Shown here piece by piece: positions 61,924 through 64,000 of a stretch of DNA of 64,000 nucleotides (positions within the stretch are counted from its first letter, which is position 1; the number at the start of each line of letters is the position of its first letter). The stretch is from Shewanella sp. MBTL60-112-B2 (GTDB taxonomy: Bacteria > Pseudomonadota > Gammaproteobacteria > Enterobacterales > Shewanellaceae): the NCBI RefSeq assembly GCF_019655055.1, contig NZ_BPFA01000006.1, forward strand, positions 62,001 to 126,000. The letters run 5' to 3'. Both the position numbers and the translations under genes were made by a program. Under the pieces are notes generated by a model, which saw nothing but the letters and a program-made list of their open reading frames with translations, had not been told where the DNA came from and made no database searches.

Positions 61924-64000
61924 ATGACTAATAATGCTCCCGAATTTCAAAATGGCGTAGATGTCGCCTTGTTAAACAGTGAATACGTCGATGTTTTTGG
62001 TTTGCTCGGCATGCACCTTGTTAATCAAGGCAAAGCCTTGAGCGTACGGTGTTTCTTGCGGGGAGCGTTAGCGGTTGATGTGCTATGTCTAAAAACGGGA
62101 CGTAAAGTTGCTAGTCTCAATAAGCATAACGAAGAGGGATTATTCAGCGGGATGATGGGCAGAAGAGTAAAACCTTTTCTGTATAAATTAAGAGTTGAAT
62201 ATCCGTTGAGTGAACGGGAGATCATCGACCCATATCAATTTGAGAGTCTACTGTCTGATGATGATCTCTACCTGTTTGGTGAGGGGCGTCAGCAACAGGC
62301 CTATGGTTTTTTGGGCGCCAATTGGCGCGAGCATTTAGGCGTCAATGGTGTGCATTTTTGTGTTTGGGCTCCCAATGCTAAACGGGTTTCGTTACTTGGC
62401 GATTTTAATTTCTGGGATGGTGGCGCCCATGTTATGCGTCAACATTTAGCAAATGGTATGTGGGAGATATTTGTTCCAAATGCCACAGAGGGTCAGCACT
62501 ATAAGTTCGAAATTATCACTCAAAATGGTGAGCGACTCGAAAAATCTGACCCTTATGCTAAGTCGATGCAAGATGCGCCTTGTAATGCTTCGCTTATCCC
62601 GCAGCAGGCTGCACATCAGTGGCAAGATAATCACTGGATGCAGCAGCGTGCAAAAGTAAAGTGGCATCAGGCTCCTATGTCTATCTATGAAGTGCATTTA
62701 GCTTCATGGCGACGCAAAGGCGATACTGGAGAGCACTACCTAAACTATCAAGATCTGATCGATGAACTTATTCCTTATGTGGTGGAGATGGGATTTACTC
62801 ATCTGCAGTTGATGCCTGTGAGTGAATACCCGTTCGATGGTTCTTGGGGTTATCAGCCTGTGGGCCTGTATGCGCCAACATACCGTTTTGGCAATGCCGC
62901 AGGGCTTAAAGCGTTTGTAGATGCGTGCCATCAAGCAGGTGTCGCGGTTATCCTTGACTGGGTCGCGGCGCACTTTCCTAAAGATCCGCACGGTTTAGCA
63001 CGCTTTGATGGCTCCTGTTTATATGAGCATGATGATCCTCGCCAAGGAGAGCACCCAGATTGGGATACGCTGATTTTTAACTATGGCCGCGGAGAGGTGC
63101 AAAGCTACCTTCTAAGCAATGCCTGTTACTGGCTTGAGGAATTCCATTTCGATGGTTTAAGGCTAGATGCCGTTTCTTCGATGTTGTACCTCGATTACAG
63201 CAGAGAGCCGGGGCAATGGTTGCCTAACGCCCATGGTGGACGTGAGAACTTAGCCGCAATTAGTTTTTTACAAAGTCTAAACCAGCGTCTGTATCAGGCA
63301 TTTCCCGGTGTTTGCATGATCGCGGAAGAGTCAACCGCTTGGCCTGGTGTTAGCCATATGCTCGAAAACGACTACAGGTTTGCTGCTCCTCATCAGGACA
63401 GTGACTCGAGCAGCGAACAAAGCCTTGGTTTTGGCTTTAAGTGGAACATGGGTTGGATGAATGACAGCATCGGCTATTTAAAGCGCGATCCTATTTATCG
63501 ACAGTTTCACCATCAAGAGCTGACGTTCAGTCTGGTTTATCAATATACCGAACAGTTCATTCTCTCGTTAAGTCATGATGAAGTGGTGCACGGTAAAGGT
63601 TCACTGCTGCATAAAATCCCTAACGATGACTGGCAAAAGTTAGCCACGCTCAGAGCTTATTACGGTTTTATGTGGGGCCACCCGGGCAAAAAACTATTGT
63701 TTATGGGTAATGAATTCGCCCAAAGAGATGAGTGGAGCCATGCCAAGAGTCTTGACTGGCACTTATTAGAGTATGCCCCTCACCAAGGGGTGCAGTCATG
63801 GGTTAAAGAGCTTAATAACTTGTATCGGAAACATGATCAGTTGTGGCTCAAAGATGGGGAGCCTAGCGGTTTTAGCTGGTTAGACTGTAATAACGAACAA
63901 CAGAGTATTTTTAGTTTTATCAGGCAAGGTGAAGTAGATACAGCGCCGCTGATTTTTATTATTAATATGACACCTAAAGTGCATCATGGTTTTCGAATTG
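61924..64000 (+). CDS. glgB: 1,4-alpha-glucan branching enzyme, 3'-truncated by window edge
   Basis: Introduces alpha-1,6 branches into glycogen. The frame from ATG 61924 stays open to the last base, giving about 692 residues of an expected ~730. It has the N1 and CBM48 regions ([40 protein letters not shown]), then the GH13 core: [30 protein letters not shown] (nucleophile Asp about 415), [10 protein letters not shown] (Glu about 468) and [13 protein letters not shown]. It starts 19 bp after malQ. Confidence 0.96.
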   Translation, partial: MTNNAPEFQNGVDVALLNSEYVDVFGLLGMHLVNQGKALSVRCFLRGALAVDVLCLKTGRKVASLNKHNEEGLFSGMMGRRVKPFLYKLRVEYPLSEREIIDPYQFESLLSDDDLYLFGEGRQQQAYGFLGANWREHLGVNGVHFCVWAPNAKRVSLLGDFNFWDGGAHVMRQHLANGMWEIFVPNATEGQHYKFEIITQNGERLEKSDPYAKSMQDAPCNASLIPQQAAHQWQDNHWMQQRAKVKWHQAPMSIYEVHLASWRRKGDTGEHYLNYQDLIDELIPYVVEMGFTHLQLMPVSEYPFDGSWGYQPVGLYAPTYRFGNAAGLKAFVDACHQAGVAVILDWVAAHFPKDPHGLARFDGSCLYEHDDPRQGEHPDWDTLIFNYGRGEVQSYLLSNACYWLEEFHFDGLRLDAVSSMLYLDYSREPGQWLPNAHGGRENLAAISFLQSLNQRLYQAFPGVCMIAEESTAWPGVSHMLENDYRFAAPHQDSDSSSEQSLGFGFKWNMGWMNDSIGYLKRDPIYRQFHHQELTFSLVYQYTEQFILSLSHDEVVHGKGSLLHKIPNDDWQKLATLRAYYGFMWGHPGKKLLFMGNEFAQRDEWSHAKSLDWHLLEYAPHQGVQSWVKELNNLYRKHDQLWLKDGEPSGFSWLDCNNEQQSIFSFIRQGEVDTAPLIFIINMTPKVHHGFRI

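Overview
The window looks like a chromosomal segment of a Shewanella-type marine gammaproteobacterium. The evidence is the chitin/GlcNAc block hex-nagK-nagA-nagX-nagP with BadF-type GlcNAc kinase and NagX/NagP transport genes, the conserved cluster yggS-proC-yggT-yggU-DUF4426-rdgB-hemW divergent from pilT-pilU, mutY-yggX, trmB-yggL-glsB, and malQ-glgB starting a glycogen locus. Base composition is moderate and most genes are ordinary core or lineage-core genes. No rRNA, CRISPR, complete insertion sequence or phage was seen.

Layout. 1-6955: GlcNAc catabolism and uptake, with two palindromic NagR-type operators. 6956-7918: a spaced repeat and a tRNA-Phe/tRNA-Thr pair on the minus strand. 7919-12570: DNA repair (mutY-yggX), tRNA/ribosome/glutamine genes (trmB, yggL, glsB) and yggN with a candidate sigma-54 promoter. 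12571-18840: two LysR regulators, a candidate small RNA, an unrecognised 658-residue protein and a TDT transporter. 18857-20577: a divergent CydA-like protein with no CydB, translationally coupled to a 23-codon single-helix ORF; this is the most unusual locus. 20741-32750: conserved housekeeping genes (DUF885 peptidase, hemW, rdgB, proC, yggS, pilT, pilU, hemH, yqgF, yqgE, SUI1-family). 32827-41460: a Fur-box-controlled membrane protein, a DUF4136 lipoprotein, an AceR/AceI-like LysR-PACE pair, a TonB receptor, an OmpA-like protein, MscS, a TRIC-type channel and threonine aldolase. 41565-46750: a secreted protein of unknown function, two tandem alkaline phosphatases, a thioesterase and a small lipoprotein.

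46824-50146 is the accessory region. Hairpin-rich repeats lie on both sides: six short perfect hairpins at 46824-47059 and a duplicated hairpin-rich repeat at 49725-50143. Between them are four short uncharacterised genes. One (48074-48676) is bracketed by inverted GTTATGGGGC / GCCCCATAAC sequences and attC-like structures, which suggests an integron-type gene cassette away from any visible integrase. From 50240 onward the window returns to core genes: ndh, an RND efflux pair, yiaY, malQ and a glgB gene that runs off the right edge.

All functions are inferred from recognised family motifs. No database search or structure calculation was possible, so RNA candidates, promoters and attC-like sites are readings by eye.
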